From JAHDCJ01 sp039028895 (GTDB taxonomy: Bacteria > Bacteroidota > Bacteroidia > Chitinophagales > Saprospiraceae): a DNA stretch of 64,000 bases. This document shows positions 17,643-26,839 of the stretch, piece after piece (the stretch's first letter is position 1; each line of letters begins with the position of its first letter). Below the pieces are notes generated by a model, which had not been told where the DNA came from, did no database searches, and saw nothing but the letters and a program-made list of their open reading frames with translations. The stretch covers positions 80,398 to 144,397 of the forward strand of contig JBCCHF010000012.1 in the NCBI GenBank assembly GCA_039028895.1. The letters run 5' to 3'. A program made the position numbers and the translations under genes.

Positions 17643-18794
17643 ATGCCCGCTAATTTCAAGTTACTTTGGAATGATGATTTTCTGGAAAAGAAAAGGCAAT
17701 TAACAGACGACCCGGCTGATAAAATTATTCGCAGGTTGGTTTTGGACAAGGGCCCTCAGGAAGCCAAGCGTATTTTTGACACCTTGATTTCAAATATTCA
17801 TTTTCCGCTGAATGAACTCCCAACGGAGTTAATCCAGTTTTTTGCCAGGAACAGAGATCTGCCAGAATGGGCTGACAAAGAACAAATGAAAATAGCGCAG
17901 GATCTGTTTGTGGATCATGGTCCAAAATTCCTGACTTTTCTCTACTACAAATCACTCCCTACACTCTACGCCTGTAAAAAAGGGGCACAGGTTTTGGTCC
18001 AAACAGGTCGACTCGCTCATGAGGATGACAAACAACTCCAGTTTAGCCGACGAATAGCAGAAACCGGACAGTTCCTTTTGGATGTCATGGTGCCTGGTGG
18101 TTTTGACCAGGGTGGAAAAGCCGTGGAATCCATTATGAAAGTAAGATTGGTTCACGCGTCGATCCGAAAGTTTATTCCGCCAGAGCGTTGGGACAAAGAA
18201 TCGCTGGGAGCGCCAATTAACCAGGAAGATATGGCGTGTACCTTATTAACCTTTTCCATTTCCTTGCTTGACGGTTTGCATCAATTTGGTGTACCTGCCT
18301 CTCCTGAACAGGAGGAAGCCTATATGCACCATTGGCGTATCATCGGTCATTTTTTAGGTGTACAGGCAGACTTATTGCCCGATACTGTAAAAGAAGGGCG
18401 GTACTTGCTTGACAAAGTACTCTTCCGGCAAACTGAAGTCTCGGAAGCAGGCATAATTCTTACTGATGCTCTAATCAGGTTTACAACCGATAACCTACAT
18501 TCAGATTTTTTCCCTGAAGCACCCAAAATCACAATGCAGTTTTTACTGGGTGATGAAAAATCAGCCAAGTTGGGGGTTCAACCGAAGAGTGGTTGCATGT
18601 CTGTAATCATGCCAGAGTTTATAAAATCCTTTTTTAAAATTGTAGACCGGCTGGAAGATCGGTCTGAGCCGATAGAGGCTATTCTTGACCAAATCTCACT
18701 GATCGTAATTCGCCAATCTGTTAATTACTTCAACACTTACAAAGGCCAGAAATTCAGGATACCTGAAAATTTGCAAAAAGCCTGGAAACTATAA
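17643..18794 (+). CDS. Oxygenase MpaB-family protein (DUF2236, rubber-oxygenase-like)
   Basis: A 383-residue helical protein of the MpaB/Lcp catalytic domain family, whose characterised members are haem b oxygenases (latex-clearing protein) or act on fungal meroterpenoids. Supporting segments are LPEWADKEQM (about 73-82), KSLPTLYACKKGAQVL near residue 105, a VRLVHASIRKF segment near 170 with the conserved Arg and His expected at the haem, and HHWRIIGHFLGV near 230. No signal peptide is seen, so it should be cytosolic. It lies 5 bp before the cyclase-family gene, suggesting co-transcription. The substrate is unknown; a terpenoid would fit the family but is only an inference. Confidence 0.78.
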   Translation: MPANFKLLWNDDFLEKKRQLTDDPADKIIRRLVLDKGPQEAKRIFDTLISNIHFPLNELPTELIQFFARNRDLPEWADKEQMKIAQDLFVDHGPKFLTFLYYKSLPTLYACKKGAQVLVQTGRLAHEDDKQLQFSRRIAETGQFLLDVMVPGGFDQGGKAVESIMKVRLVHASIRKFIPPERWDKESLGAPINQEDMACTLLTFSISLLDGLHQFGVPASPEQEEAYMHHWRIIGHFLGVQADLLPDTVKEGRYLLDKVLFRQTEVSEAGIILTDALIRFTTDNLHSDFFPEAPKITMQFLLGDEKSAKLGVQPKSGCMSVIMPEFIKSFFKIVDRLEDRSEPIEAILDQISLIVIRQSVNYFNTYKGQKFRIPENLQKAWKL

Positions 18795-18799
18795 GAATC

Positions 18800-19456
18800 A
18801 TGTATTTTATCGACCTTAGTCATATTATTGAAGATGGTGTAATTACCTATAAAGGCCTCCCCGCTCCTATCATTTGCGATTATATCAGCCGTGAAGCCAG
18901 TAAAGCTTTTTACGAAGACGGCACGACATTCCAGATCGGCAAGATTGAGATGGTCTCCAATACAGGGACCTATATCGATTCTCCTTTTCATCGATATGCT
19001 GATGGAAAAGATCTTTCCCAATTGGAATTGGGAAATCTGGCTAACCTTCCTGCAATAAGAATCGATGCCAGGGATAAAATGGCAATTGATGTTTCCAGTT
19101 TTTCCGGATTCGCGCTAGAAGGAAAGGCTGTATTGATAGAAACCGGATGGTCATCTAACTGGAATACTGATCGCTATTACGAAGATCATCCCTTCGTTAC
19201 CGAAGCTGCTGCCAGGTTTCTCCTGGAACAAAAAGTATGTCTTGTTGGCATTGACTCCCATAATATTGATGATACCAGGAAAAATTCAAGACCTGTTCAT
19301 TCAATACTTTTAAAAAATAACATTGCTATCGTTGAGCACCTTTGCAACTTAAGCGCCATTCCGGTAAAGGAAGGATTTTTTTTCACTGCTGTACCTCCCA
19401 AAATTAAAGGCTTTGGCACCTTTCCCGTAAGGGCATTTGCGACGATCCACGAATAA
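18800..19456 (+). CDS. Cyclase-family (kynurenine formamidase-like) metal hydrolase with altered ligands
   Basis: A 218-residue protein of the putative cyclase family (PF04199 type), which includes kynurenine formamidase and isatin hydrolase. The metal motif HxGTHxDxPxH is here NTGTYIDSPFH (about 55-65): the first and second His are replaced by Asn and Tyr, while Asp and the last His remain. The later segments ETGWSS and GIDSHNIDD occupy the family positions. It follows the MpaB-like gene by 5 bp, probably in one operon. With two ligands changed it may use another metal arrangement, act on a different substrate, or be inactive. Confidence 0.8.
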   Translation: MYFIDLSHIIEDGVITYKGLPAPIICDYISREASKAFYEDGTTFQIGKIEMVSNTGTYIDSPFHRYADGKDLSQLELGNLANLPAIRIDARDKMAIDVSSFSGFALEGKAVLIETGWSSNWNTDRYYEDHPFVTEAAARFLLEQKVCLVGIDSHNIDDTRKNSRPVHSILLKNNIAIVEHLCNLSAIPVKEGFFFTAVPPKIKGFGTFPVRAFATIHE

Positions 19457-19551
19457 TCAGAAAAGAAAGCATTGAATCGAAGATATTTTTTGTCCATAAA
19501 ATAGGAGAAAGCCCCTCTTAATATAAATTTTGTTTATATTTACGGTATGTA

Positions 19552-19572
19552 ATTATAGTCAAAAACTATAAT
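19552..19572. promoter_or_regulatory. OxyR-type operator overlapping the oxyR start
   Basis: Perfect 8-bp inverted repeat ATTATAGT/ACTATAAT (19552-19559 and 19565-19572) containing ATAG-N7-CTAT, the half-site form of the OxyR consensus ATAGntnnnanCTAT. It touches the first candidate ATG (19571) and lies 8 bp before the second ATG (19580), in the place expected for autoregulation. Confidence 0.6.
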
Positions 19573-20515
19573 GCAACTTATGACCATAACGCAACTTGAA
19601 TATATCATAGCTGTAGATACTTATAGGAGCTTTGGAGAAGCTGCAAAGAAATGCTTTGTCACTCAACCAACGCTCAGCATGCAGATAAAAAAGTTGGAGG
19701 AAGAGCTCAATGTTCTCGTTTTTGACAGGAGCAAAAAGCCGGTTCTAACCACCGACATAGGTCGAAAAATCGTAGAACAAGCCAGGGTCACTGTACTGGA
19801 AGCCAGTCGTATAAAAGAGGTTATCCATAATCAGAAGGATGAAGTTCAGGGATTACTCAGAGTTGGCATTATTCCTACACTAAGCCCATATCTCTTGCCC
19901 ATCTTCATTACCCGATTCACGGAAAAATACCCTGACGTTACCGTTTCGATTGAAGAACTCCTGACAGAACAGATTGTTGAAAAACTTGATCATGACCTCC
20001 TTGATGTTGGTATCCTTGTAACCCCACTGAAAGTTGCTTCCCTGGTTGAGGTGCCCCTGTTTTACGAACCATTCCTGGCCTATTCGTCAAAAAGTTATGC
20101 AATAAGTCAAAAACCGACCATTTCATTCAAAGACCTAAACCTGAATGATGTTTGGTTGCTAAAAGAGGGACATTGTTTCCGAAACCAGGTCATCAATATT
20201 TGTGGTGACAAACTGGATGTTGCTGACAAACAATTACAATTTGAATCTGGTAGTCTCGAAACACTCAAGAAAATCGTGGAACAACAAGACGGATTCACAC
20301 TATTACCAGAATTAGCCACCCTTGATTTTCCAAAAGAAAAAAGACAATACCTGAAGGCATTTAACGCTCCACAGCCTATCAGGGAGGTCAGCTTGATCAT
20401 TCACCGGACATTCCTGAAAAAGAAACTGATTGAACTTTTCCGAGCTGAAATTCTTGAAAATATCCCTTCAAGAATGTTGCAGAAAGAGCATGGCAGAGTC
20501 ATTCCCTGGAAATAA
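19571..20515 (+). CDS. oxyR: LysR-family hydrogen peroxide sensor OxyR
   Basis: A 314-residue LysR-type regulator: winged helix (about 4-64, TITQLEYIIAVDTYRSFGEA and TQPTLSMQIKKLE) and a periplasmic-binding-like effector domain. The redox pair of E. coli OxyR (Cys199, Cys208) is present with identical spacing: GHC at C202 and a second Cys at C211, eight residues between. This strongly supports peroxide sensing by disulfide formation. The start may be 19571 or the ATG at 19580. The D-amino-acid oxidase gene starts 6 bp after its stop, and that enzyme produces hydrogen peroxide. Confidence 0.92.
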   Translation: MQLMTITQLEYIIAVDTYRSFGEAAKKCFVTQPTLSMQIKKLEEELNVLVFDRSKKPVLTTDIGRKIVEQARVTVLEASRIKEVIHNQKDEVQGLLRVGIIPTLSPYLLPIFITRFTEKYPDVTVSIEELLTEQIVEKLDHDLLDVGILVTPLKVASLVEVPLFYEPFLAYSSKSYAISQKPTISFKDLNLNDVWLLKEGHCFRNQVINICGDKLDVADKQLQFESGSLETLKKIVEQQDGFTLLPELATLDFPKEKRQYLKAFNAPQPIREVSLIIHRTFLKKKLIELFRAEILENIPSRMLQKEHGRVIPWK

Positions 20516-20521
20516 ACTGCC

Positions 20522-21475
20522 ATGAAGCCACCCGTTCACATACTGGGGGCTGGTGTTATCGGGATGACCACCGGTATCGTTCTCCAGGAAGCCGGCTATG
20601 ACGTTACGATAACCGCCAAATCATTCTCTCCAAATACGACATCTGATAAAGCGGCTGCCATCTGGCTTCCCTTTGAGGCAAATCCGAGAGATAAGGTCCT
20701 GAAGTGGAGCGCAGAAACTTATCAGCAATTCGTCGACTTAAGCTCAAGGGAAGATACAGGAGTCAGCATGGTAGATTTCATCTTACTGGAATACGACTCT
20801 GATGGCGAATTTCCCTGGTGGACGTCAATTCTTCCAAATAGTGCTGTCCAGAGGCTCGAATCCACCAACGTACCCTCTGATTATGCGTATGGCTTATCGG
20901 CAGAAGTACCTTTCATCGAGACTCCGATCTATATGAAATATCTCCACAAACGATTTTATGACAATGGCGGGCATCTGGTTTCAGCCGAAATCAAAAATCT
21001 TGAAGCGTGGCGTGATGCCGAGACTTTAAACATCAATTGTACGGGGTTGGGCTCAAAAACGTTATTAGGCGACCAAGACCTTTTCCCCATACAAGGTCAT
21101 ATTGTAAGGGTCCGGGCCAGCGAAAGCCTTCCCTACATATCTGACGAGGACAGTAAAAACGCATTAGCTTATATTTTCCCAAGAAAAGAAGATATCATTT
21201 TTGGAGGAACAGCTGTTTACCATGAAAACAGTCTCACACCAACCAAATCTGTAATTGATGACGTCATGAGACGGTGCAAGAATATGCTTGACAAGGATGT
21301 ATCTCTTGAAATTATTGATACTTACATTGGGCTGCGCCCCGGCAGGAAAAGTGTTCGTGTAGAATTTGATTCTTCACTACAGGTTATACACAATTACGGG
21401 CATGGTGGCTCTGGTTTTACTATCTCATGGGGATGTGCCCTGGAAGTTCTCAAACTGGCAAGAGAATTGCACTGA
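20522..21475 (+). CDS. D-amino-acid oxidase (FAD-dependent)
   Basis: Oxidises D-amino acids to 2-oxo acids, ammonia and hydrogen peroxide. The 317-residue protein has the FAD Rossmann motif GAGVIG near residue 9, a family GLRPGR segment near 275 whose Arg binds the substrate carboxylate, and the C-terminal HNYGHGGSGFTISWG block near 290. No peroxisomal or secretion signal is visible, so it should be cytosolic. It directly follows oxyR, probably on the same transcript, pairing a peroxide source with a peroxide sensor. D-Ala or D-Glu from peptidoglycan turnover would be natural substrates, but this is inferred. Confidence 0.9.
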   Translation: MKPPVHILGAGVIGMTTGIVLQEAGYDVTITAKSFSPNTTSDKAAAIWLPFEANPRDKVLKWSAETYQQFVDLSSREDTGVSMVDFILLEYDSDGEFPWWTSILPNSAVQRLESTNVPSDYAYGLSAEVPFIETPIYMKYLHKRFYDNGGHLVSAEIKNLEAWRDAETLNINCTGLGSKTLLGDQDLFPIQGHIVRVRASESLPYISDEDSKNALAYIFPRKEDIIFGGTAVYHENSLTPTKSVIDDVMRRCKNMLDKDVSLEIIDTYIGLRPGRKSVRVEFDSSLQVIHNYGHGGSGFTISWGCALEVLKLARELH

Positions 21476-21619
21476 ATTTTACAGAAGAGACCCTTTAATA
21501 CAAGATGAGTATAAGTTGAACGATTTTTTCAGTTTTCAAGTATTTTACTATCTTTAACACCGCTGTTCACCCCTTCCTCGTTCAACATACAAGTTTGATT
21601 CTTAACTATTTAATTCATT

Positions 21620-23044
21620 ATGCGTTATCTATATTTATTAATGAGCCTAATGAGCTCATCTGCTATTTTAGCCCAGGGAACAGCTACCATAACAGGGCAT
21701 ATCCGCAATTCAGTTGCTCGAGTTGTGGAAGTGGAAGTCGATGAAAAAGATTTTAAAAATCAGAAATCACTTATCCCTGTTAGGCTTGATGAAACTGACT
21801 TTTTTACATTTAATATTTCCATTGATCGGCCGCAGGTGGTTTACATTGTCTACGCGAGAAATAAGGCAGAAATTTTTGTAGAGCCAAATGGCGAAGTACA
21901 TGTCGAGTTTGATGCAAATTCATTTCAATATTCGATGCAATACAGTGGTGACGGTGGCCCAAACAATCGTTTCCTTGCTGAATTCAGGCAAAAATTTCCA
22001 CAAGAAAAAAATCCGTTTAAACTTGCGGGCTATAGAAAAGGCATTATTCATTACCAGGTAGAAAGCAAACTCGATGGGTCAATGCGGAAGTTAGATGAAG
22101 TTTCCTTTCTCAGGGAAATGAACCGCGAAAAGGAGAAACAACTCCTTGAGCTTGATTTACATCAAAGCAGTTATAACGATCTGTCGTCATCTTTTCGCAA
22201 TTATTTGTGGTCGGAGATCCAATACGAATGGGCCTACAAACTACTGATATACGGATATGCTTTTGGCCAGCTTCACCGCGTATCCCCTACGTTCTGGGAT
22301 TTTCTTTACGAAGCGCCTGTTGATAATAAGGAGGCACTAGCAAGTCCGAATTATCGCAAATTTCTGAAAGGTTATATCAATTATAAGTTTTATGACGCCG
22401 GGAACACTGGCAATCCTTACGTCGGACAATACGCCCTCGCTAAAGAAATTTTGCAGGATGAATCTCTTTATTTTGTACAATCCTGGTTAGTAAGTCGTGG
22501 GTTTAAAAAGGAGGACATGGTCAGTGTTCTGCCTATCTACACCGACTTTGTGACCTATAATCCTTATGAGGCGTTTGACATTAAAGTAGTAAGCGCCTTC
22601 CACGAAGCGAATAAGTATGCAGTAGGGAGCCCGGCACCAGAATTCACCTTATTCAATCCGGAAGGACAGGAAGTTAAATTGTCCGACTTTAGGGGCAAAG
22701 TGGTTTATCTCGACTTCTGGGCGTCGTGGTGCAGGCCTTGTATCTCGAAGATCGAAATGATAAAAACCCTAAAGCAAAAGATGGCAGGAAAGGATGTTGT
22801 TTTCATACATCTTTCGGTTGAAAAAAATGCACTTCGGTGGAAAGACCAGGTATCATTTCGCAATATTGAAGGCATCAATGTCCACGTTCCTGATGGCATG
22901 GAATCAGAGGTATTGAAAGACTATAATGTTCAGGCCATTCCAGAGTACTTTATTATTGACCCTTCCGGGAATTTTGCGACAAAACCTCGAAAGTCTGATG
23001 TTTTCGCACTTCAGGATCACCTCGATAAGATGATGCAAAACTAG
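21620..23044 (+). CDS. Exported TlpA-like thiol-disulfide protein with N-terminal DUF4369-like region
   Basis: A 474-residue protein with a signal peptide (1-19, ending LAQ), a beta-rich N-terminal region (about 20-115) like those in Bacteroidota peroxiredoxin-type proteins, a helical middle, and a C-terminal thioredoxin fold (about 335-474). The fold begins GSPAPEFTLFNPEG and has the redox motif WCRPC (C371, C374) and cis-Pro in AIPEY. It likely reduces or exchanges disulfides in the periplasm, as in cytochrome c maturation or stress response. It is convergent with the nucleotidyltransferase, stops 8 bp apart. Confidence 0.88.
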   Translation: MRYLYLLMSLMSSSAILAQGTATITGHIRNSVARVVEVEVDEKDFKNQKSLIPVRLDETDFFTFNISIDRPQVVYIVYARNKAEIFVEPNGEVHVEFDANSFQYSMQYSGDGGPNNRFLAEFRQKFPQEKNPFKLAGYRKGIIHYQVESKLDGSMRKLDEVSFLREMNREKEKQLLELDLHQSSYNDLSSSFRNYLWSEIQYEWAYKLLIYGYAFGQLHRVSPTFWDFLYEAPVDNKEALASPNYRKFLKGYINYKFYDAGNTGNPYVGQYALAKEILQDESLYFVQSWLVSRGFKKEDMVSVLPIYTDFVTYNPYEAFDIKVVSAFHEANKYAVGSPAPEFTLFNPEGQEVKLSDFRGKVVYLDFWASWCRPCISKIEMIKTLKQKMAGKDVVFIHLSVEKNALRWKDQVSFRNIEGINVHVPDGMESEVLKDYNVQAIPEYFIIDPSGNFATKPRKSDVFALQDHLDKMMQN

Positions 23045-23052
23045 AAAAGGGA

Positions 23053-24048
23053 CTATCCAAAATCAATTTCAGTGTTATCACCGATATTCAGACTCTGGCT
23101 GAGACCGTGAATTGATGCATCGGTGCCAACAACTGAGCGTTCAAGAACGATCTCCCTGATCCTTGCATAATTACCAATAATGGACTCCTTGATGATCGCA
23201 TAATCAATAATAGAGTTGTCTCCAATTGTGGTGAAAGGGCCAATAATGGAATTACTGATCTTGCATCCTTCTCCTATGTGAACCGGGGGGATGATAATCG
23301 TATTCTCAAAACCGGGAATCGAATCAGAGGCATATCCTGCCTGCTTAAGAAGTGTCGTATTGGTTTCAAGGAGAATATCCTTTTTCCCACAATCAAACCA
23401 GTTTTCTACCTGGATGGCCTTGAAGCGAACGCCATCATCAATCATTTTCATAAGTGCATCCGTCAACTGGAATTCGCCTATTGTTTTTACATCGTTGGTG
23501 ATATTGTGATCCAGAGCTGCGATGAGGGAGGAGACTTCCGTGCATTTGTATAACCCTACCAGGGCCATGTTAGTTAACGGAATTTTGGGTTTTTCCACCA
23601 CACTAGTAACGATGCCGTTGTCACCAAAAGAGCAGACACCAAATTCACGCGGGTCGTCTACTTTACTGACACCCAGACAAGAAATCGGTTCTTCAATGAT
23701 CGATTTCAGATCCGCTTCAAGGATGGTATCCCCTAAGGCTATGATGATTTCGTCACAATCCTGAATCGTTTCCCTGGCAGTCCAGATCGCATGGCCAAGG
23801 CCTTTTCTTTCTGCCTGGTATACAAATTCCTTGTTGATTCCAGGATGAGAATCTGTCAGGTAATCCCTGATCTTATCCCCCAAATAACCAACTACAAAAA
23901 CAAAATCAGTTACCCCGACATCTGCCCACTGATCAATGATAAAGGAAATAATTGGCTTTCCAGCCACTGGAATGAGTGGTTTGGGTTGCGTATAGGTATG
24001 AGGTCTTAAACGCGCACCAACGCCGGCAACAGGAATGACAACTTTCAT
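23053..24048 (-). CDS. Sugar-phosphate nucleotidyltransferase (glucose-1-phosphate thymidylyltransferase-like) with left-handed beta-helix tail
   Basis: A 331-residue enzyme joining a nucleoside triphosphate to a sugar 1-phosphate. The N-terminal Rossmann-like domain carries IPVAGVGARLRP(H) near residue 5 and QPKPLIPVAGKP near 21, the nucleotide-binding signature. A GDT segment near 104 provides the metal-binding Asp. From about residue 245 hexapeptide repeats (IGEGCKISNSIIG and similar) form a left-handed beta-helix. This long form resembles archaeal-type RmlA/GlmU relatives, so dTDP-glucose is only one possible product. It stands alone. Confidence 0.88.
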   Translation of the reverse strand: MKVVIPVAGVGARLRPHTYTQPKPLIPVAGKPIISFIIDQWADVGVTDFVFVVGYLGDKIRDYLTDSHPGINKEFVYQAERKGLGHAIWTARETIQDCDEIIIALGDTILEADLKSIIEEPISCLGVSKVDDPREFGVCSFGDNGIVTSVVEKPKIPLTNMALVGLYKCTEVSSLIAALDHNITNDVKTIGEFQLTDALMKMIDDGVRFKAIQVENWFDCGKKDILLETNTTLLKQAGYASDSIPGFENTIIIPPVHIGEGCKISNSIIGPFTTIGDNSIIDYAIIKESIIGNYARIREIVLERSVVGTDASIHGLSQSLNIGDNTEIDFG

Positions 24049-24207
24049 TAAAAAGCTTTAAGATGTCTAATATAAGTATTTGGGGATTAAATACGCAGGG
24101 TCCTCTTCGAGAGAGTCTGATATAGCGGAAGGTAGTTTATATTTTCGACCCCCATTTGTAGCAGAGGGGCCTCAAAGATGACCATGCTTCAATTTTTTTC
24201 CAGACAC

Positions 24208-24234
24208 AAAAAAACCCCGGAACGAGTCCGGGGT
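24208..24234 (-). terminator. Rho-independent terminator of the response regulator gene
   Basis: An 8-bp GC-rich stem (ACCCCGGA/TCCGGGGT) with a 5-nt loop, followed on the minus strand by a run of T. It lies 29 bp beyond the stop of the response regulator. Confidence 0.85.
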
Positions 24235-24262
24235 CATGAATTATGGTTAGGTTGATATAGAT

Positions 24263-24973
24263 CTACGATACGACTTCCGTCTGAACTTTCAGTTGGAAAC
24301 CATTACCGTGGATATTTATGATTTCGATATTCGGATCGCTCTTGAGATATTTTCTCAGTTTGGTAACAAATACATCCATACTCCTGGCTGTGAAGTAATT
24401 GTCTTCACCCCAAATTTGGGTAAGTGCTGCAGAGCGTGGCAGGATATCATTCATATAAAGGCAAAACATTTTCAGAAGCTCTGCTTCTTTTGGCGACAAC
24501 TTTGATTTGTCTTCACCAAGCGACAAAATCCGAAGTGGGTAATTGAAATGGTATTGACCAATTTCAAATTCTTTTGGTTCTTCCTTTGGTGTTGAATTAT
24601 TCTTACTCCTTTTCAAAACAGCCTGGATGCGGTAAAGCAGCTCTTCTGAATTGAATGGCTTTGAAATATAATCATCGGCACCAATCCTGAATCCCTGGAT
24701 TACATCTTCTTTCATTGTTTTTGCCGTAAGGAAGATGATGGGCATTTCCTGGTTAGCCTCGCGGATTTCACCGGCAAGGGTAAAGCCATCTTTCTTAGGC
24801 ATCATTACATCCAGAATGCAAAGATCGAACTCACCTGAGTGATAGGTTTGCAGACCTTCCTGTCCATCTTTGGCCAGGGTAATATCATAATCATTCATTT
24901 CGAGATATGACCGAAGTACATCGCCGAAATTCTGATCATCTTCAACTAGTAATATTCGTGGATTTATTGCCAT
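24263..24973 (-). CDS. rprY: OmpR/PhoB-family response regulator (RprY-like)
   Basis: A 236-residue two-component regulator: receiver domain (1-122) with acidic pocket E11-D12-D13, phospho-acceptor D55 (ILDVMMP), a T/K switch (LTAK, SKPF), and a C-terminal winged helix (about 135-230, with SPKEAELLKMF and a RSMDVFVTKLRKYL recognition region). It closely resembles Bacteroidota RprY. Its kinase is encoded immediately upstream on the same strand. The transcript ends in a strong terminator. Target genes are not known; the divergent PDZ protein beyond the kinase is a candidate. Confidence 0.88.
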   Translation of the reverse strand: MAINPRILLVEDDQNFGDVLRSYLEMNDYDITLAKDGQEGLQTYHSGEFDLCILDVMMPKKDGFTLAGEIREANQEMPIIFLTAKTMKEDVIQGFRIGADDYISKPFNSEELLYRIQAVLKRSKNNSTPKEEPKEFEIGQYHFNYPLRILSLGEDKSKLSPKEAELLKMFCLYMNDILPRSAALTQIWGEDNYFTARSMDVFVTKLRKYLKSDPNIEIINIHGNGFQLKVQTEVVS

Positions 24974-25067
24974 GTTGTTTCAATTTGATTTGGATGGTGA
25001 AGTATTCTCAGTACATATACTCACAAATTTCATTCCTTAAGTAGTTAAGTAAATGTTAATGAGTGAG

Positions 25068-26612
25068 CTATATATTCACCTTGTAGGGAAAGAACAGAAT
25101 AAACTCGCTTCCTTTACCTAATTCTGATTTCACATCGATATGTCCTTTATGGGCTGTCAGTATTGCTTTTACGTAGCTTAATCCGAGTCCGAAACCTTTG
25201 ACATCGTGAAGATTTCCGGTATGGACTCTGTAAAATTTATCGAAAATGCGCTTCCGCGCTTCATTGTTCATTCCTATACCTTTATCTGCTACCGTGATCT
25301 CTACACCACCAGATACATTTCTTGTACTGACTGCGATCTCAGGATTTTCAGGTGAATATTTATTGGCATTATCAAGCAGGTTATGCATGACATTGGATAA
25401 ATGTGTTGGATCTGCTTCAATAACAAAATTGTCAGCTTGCAAGAACAGTTGAATAGATCCACCTTTCCTTTCTACTTGCAAAGCGAGATGTCGTGCAGCT
25501 GTTTCCACGACCTCATGCAGGTCAATATCTTTAAGCTTTAACTGGAATTCTTTCTTGTCAAGTAACGACATCTGCAACACCTTTTCTACCTGGCTGTTCA
25601 TCCGCTTGTTTTCCTCTTTGATGATCGTTGCAAATCTGGTTACCTTTTCCTTATCTCCTGAAATAACCGGACTGTTAATCGAATCAGCTGCGAGAGAAAT
25701 CGTCGCAATTGGCGTTTTGAATTCGTGAGTCATATTGTTCAGGAAGTCATTCTTGATCTCAGACAATTTCTTTTGCTTGAAAATGACCTGAACGGTATAG
25801 ATAAAACAGAACAAAATGATACCTGTGAAAAGAATTGACCCCAAAAGCATTGGCCATACAGAGGCCCAAATGAAACCGGCCTTTCCAGGAAAATGGATCA
25901 TTAGTTTACCAGGACTCTGATAAAGATTTTGAAAAAGATCAATCTGGAACGGGGAAGTAAAAAGTCTGTGCAATCCAGCTTCGGTAACAGAATTTTCTTG
26001 TGAGGTAACAGGTTCTTCACATGTTTTCACAAATACGAACTTGCGACGCATATTTGAAAATACACCATAACTCACATCGAGGTTAATCCCCTTGTTATGC
26101 AATTCTTTCTGTAAAAGTTCATCCAGCCAATTGACATCAATCCTTTCGATCAAAGGGCGCCCATCGTTGAGTAGTCCTGCTACCACCATATCAAACTGTT
26201 CGTACAGATGCTGGTAATCTTCAGTACTGATACAAGGTTGATCGTAATTATTCTGGTAATAGAAAATATCCTTACCGATTAATAACGAACTATCTTCAGG
26301 TATTTCCCCGTGAAAGGTATAATCCACATTGACATTTGGGTCTTTTCTGAGCTGGAAAAAGATCTCTTCTTCAAAAGCAAGTGCTTGCGGATCTTCCGGG
26401 AAATCAGGGAAGAAAAAGCTCCTTGAAACGGTTTCAATTTCCCGGTGAAGAAGCTTTTGAGTCACATCATTCAAGGCGTGTTTGACGTTACGGTTGAATT
26501 GTGCTTCGTTAAGCCGGAAAGAGTAATTGATCCAGTACGACTGCATCAACACCACACCAAGTAGCGCCATACTCATCAGTCCAATAATAAACCAGATCGA
26601 TTTTTTATTCAT
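25068..26612 (-). CDS. rprX: Membrane sensor histidine kinase (RprX-like)
   Basis: A 514-residue kinase with two membrane segments (about 7-29 and 255-278) bracketing a periplasmic sensor region of about 225 residues. Then come HisKA (H296 in NNMTHEFKTP) and HATPase_c (N box near HNLLDNANKY, G boxes near ADKGIGM and GFGLGLSYV). It phosphorylates the adjacent response regulator. The sensor domain has no recognisable ligand-binding motif. The divergent partner gene across a 227-bp gap encodes an exported PDZ protein. Confidence 0.9.
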   Translation of the reverse strand: MNKKSIWFIIGLMSMALLGVVLMQSYWINYSFRLNEAQFNRNVKHALNDVTQKLLHREIETVSRSFFFPDFPEDPQALAFEEEIFFQLRKDPNVNVDYTFHGEIPEDSSLLIGKDIFYYQNNYDQPCISTEDYQHLYEQFDMVVAGLLNDGRPLIERIDVNWLDELLQKELHNKGINLDVSYGVFSNMRRKFVFVKTCEEPVTSQENSVTEAGLHRLFTSPFQIDLFQNLYQSPGKLMIHFPGKAGFIWASVWPMLLGSILFTGIILFCFIYTVQVIFKQKKLSEIKNDFLNNMTHEFKTPIATISLAADSINSPVISGDKEKVTRFATIIKEENKRMNSQVEKVLQMSLLDKKEFQLKLKDIDLHEVVETAARHLALQVERKGGSIQLFLQADNFVIEADPTHLSNVMHNLLDNANKYSPENPEIAVSTRNVSGGVEITVADKGIGMNNEARKRIFDKFYRVHTGNLHDVKGFGLGLSYVKAILTAHKGHIDVKSELGKGSEFILFFPYKVNI

Positions 26613-26784
26613 TTTTCAACTTGCTATTTTGCCTTTTCAGGTTCATCGAAAATTTGAGTATTTTTCATCAAATTTTATTCCTAAACCTACAGTAGCATTA
26701 CAAACTTAGGTACTATGTAAGTTAGTGGCTGTACTTTAACTAACCTTTAACTTTTCATTAACTGAACCCAAAATCATTAGATTC

Positions 26785-26792
26785 TACATTTG
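26785..26792 (+). promoter_or_regulatory. -7 box of the PDZ/T9SS gene
   Basis: TACATTTG matches TAnnTTTG. It lies 48 bp before the chosen ATG at 26840 and downstream of the TTG codons that would open the frame earlier only at 26801, so transcription would start close to 26799. The -33 position reads CTG, an imperfect match. Confidence 0.5.
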
Positions 26793-26839
26793 TAAAGCAC
26801 TTGTTTTCACATTTATTCATCGCTCTAAATAAATGGATT

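Noticed and set aside
19571..19580. Choosing between the ATG at 19571 and 19580 as the oxyR start
   Set aside because: Both give a complete winged helix. The operator overlap makes 19580 attractive, but nothing decides, so the longer form was kept.
23278..24009. Several plus-strand frames opposite the nucleotidyltransferase
   Set aside because: They mirror the codon pattern of the real minus-strand gene and have no protein-like motifs.
26801..26803. TTG at 26801 as the start of the PDZ/T9SS gene
   Set aside because: The ATG at 26840 gives a standard signal peptide; the extra 13 residues do not.
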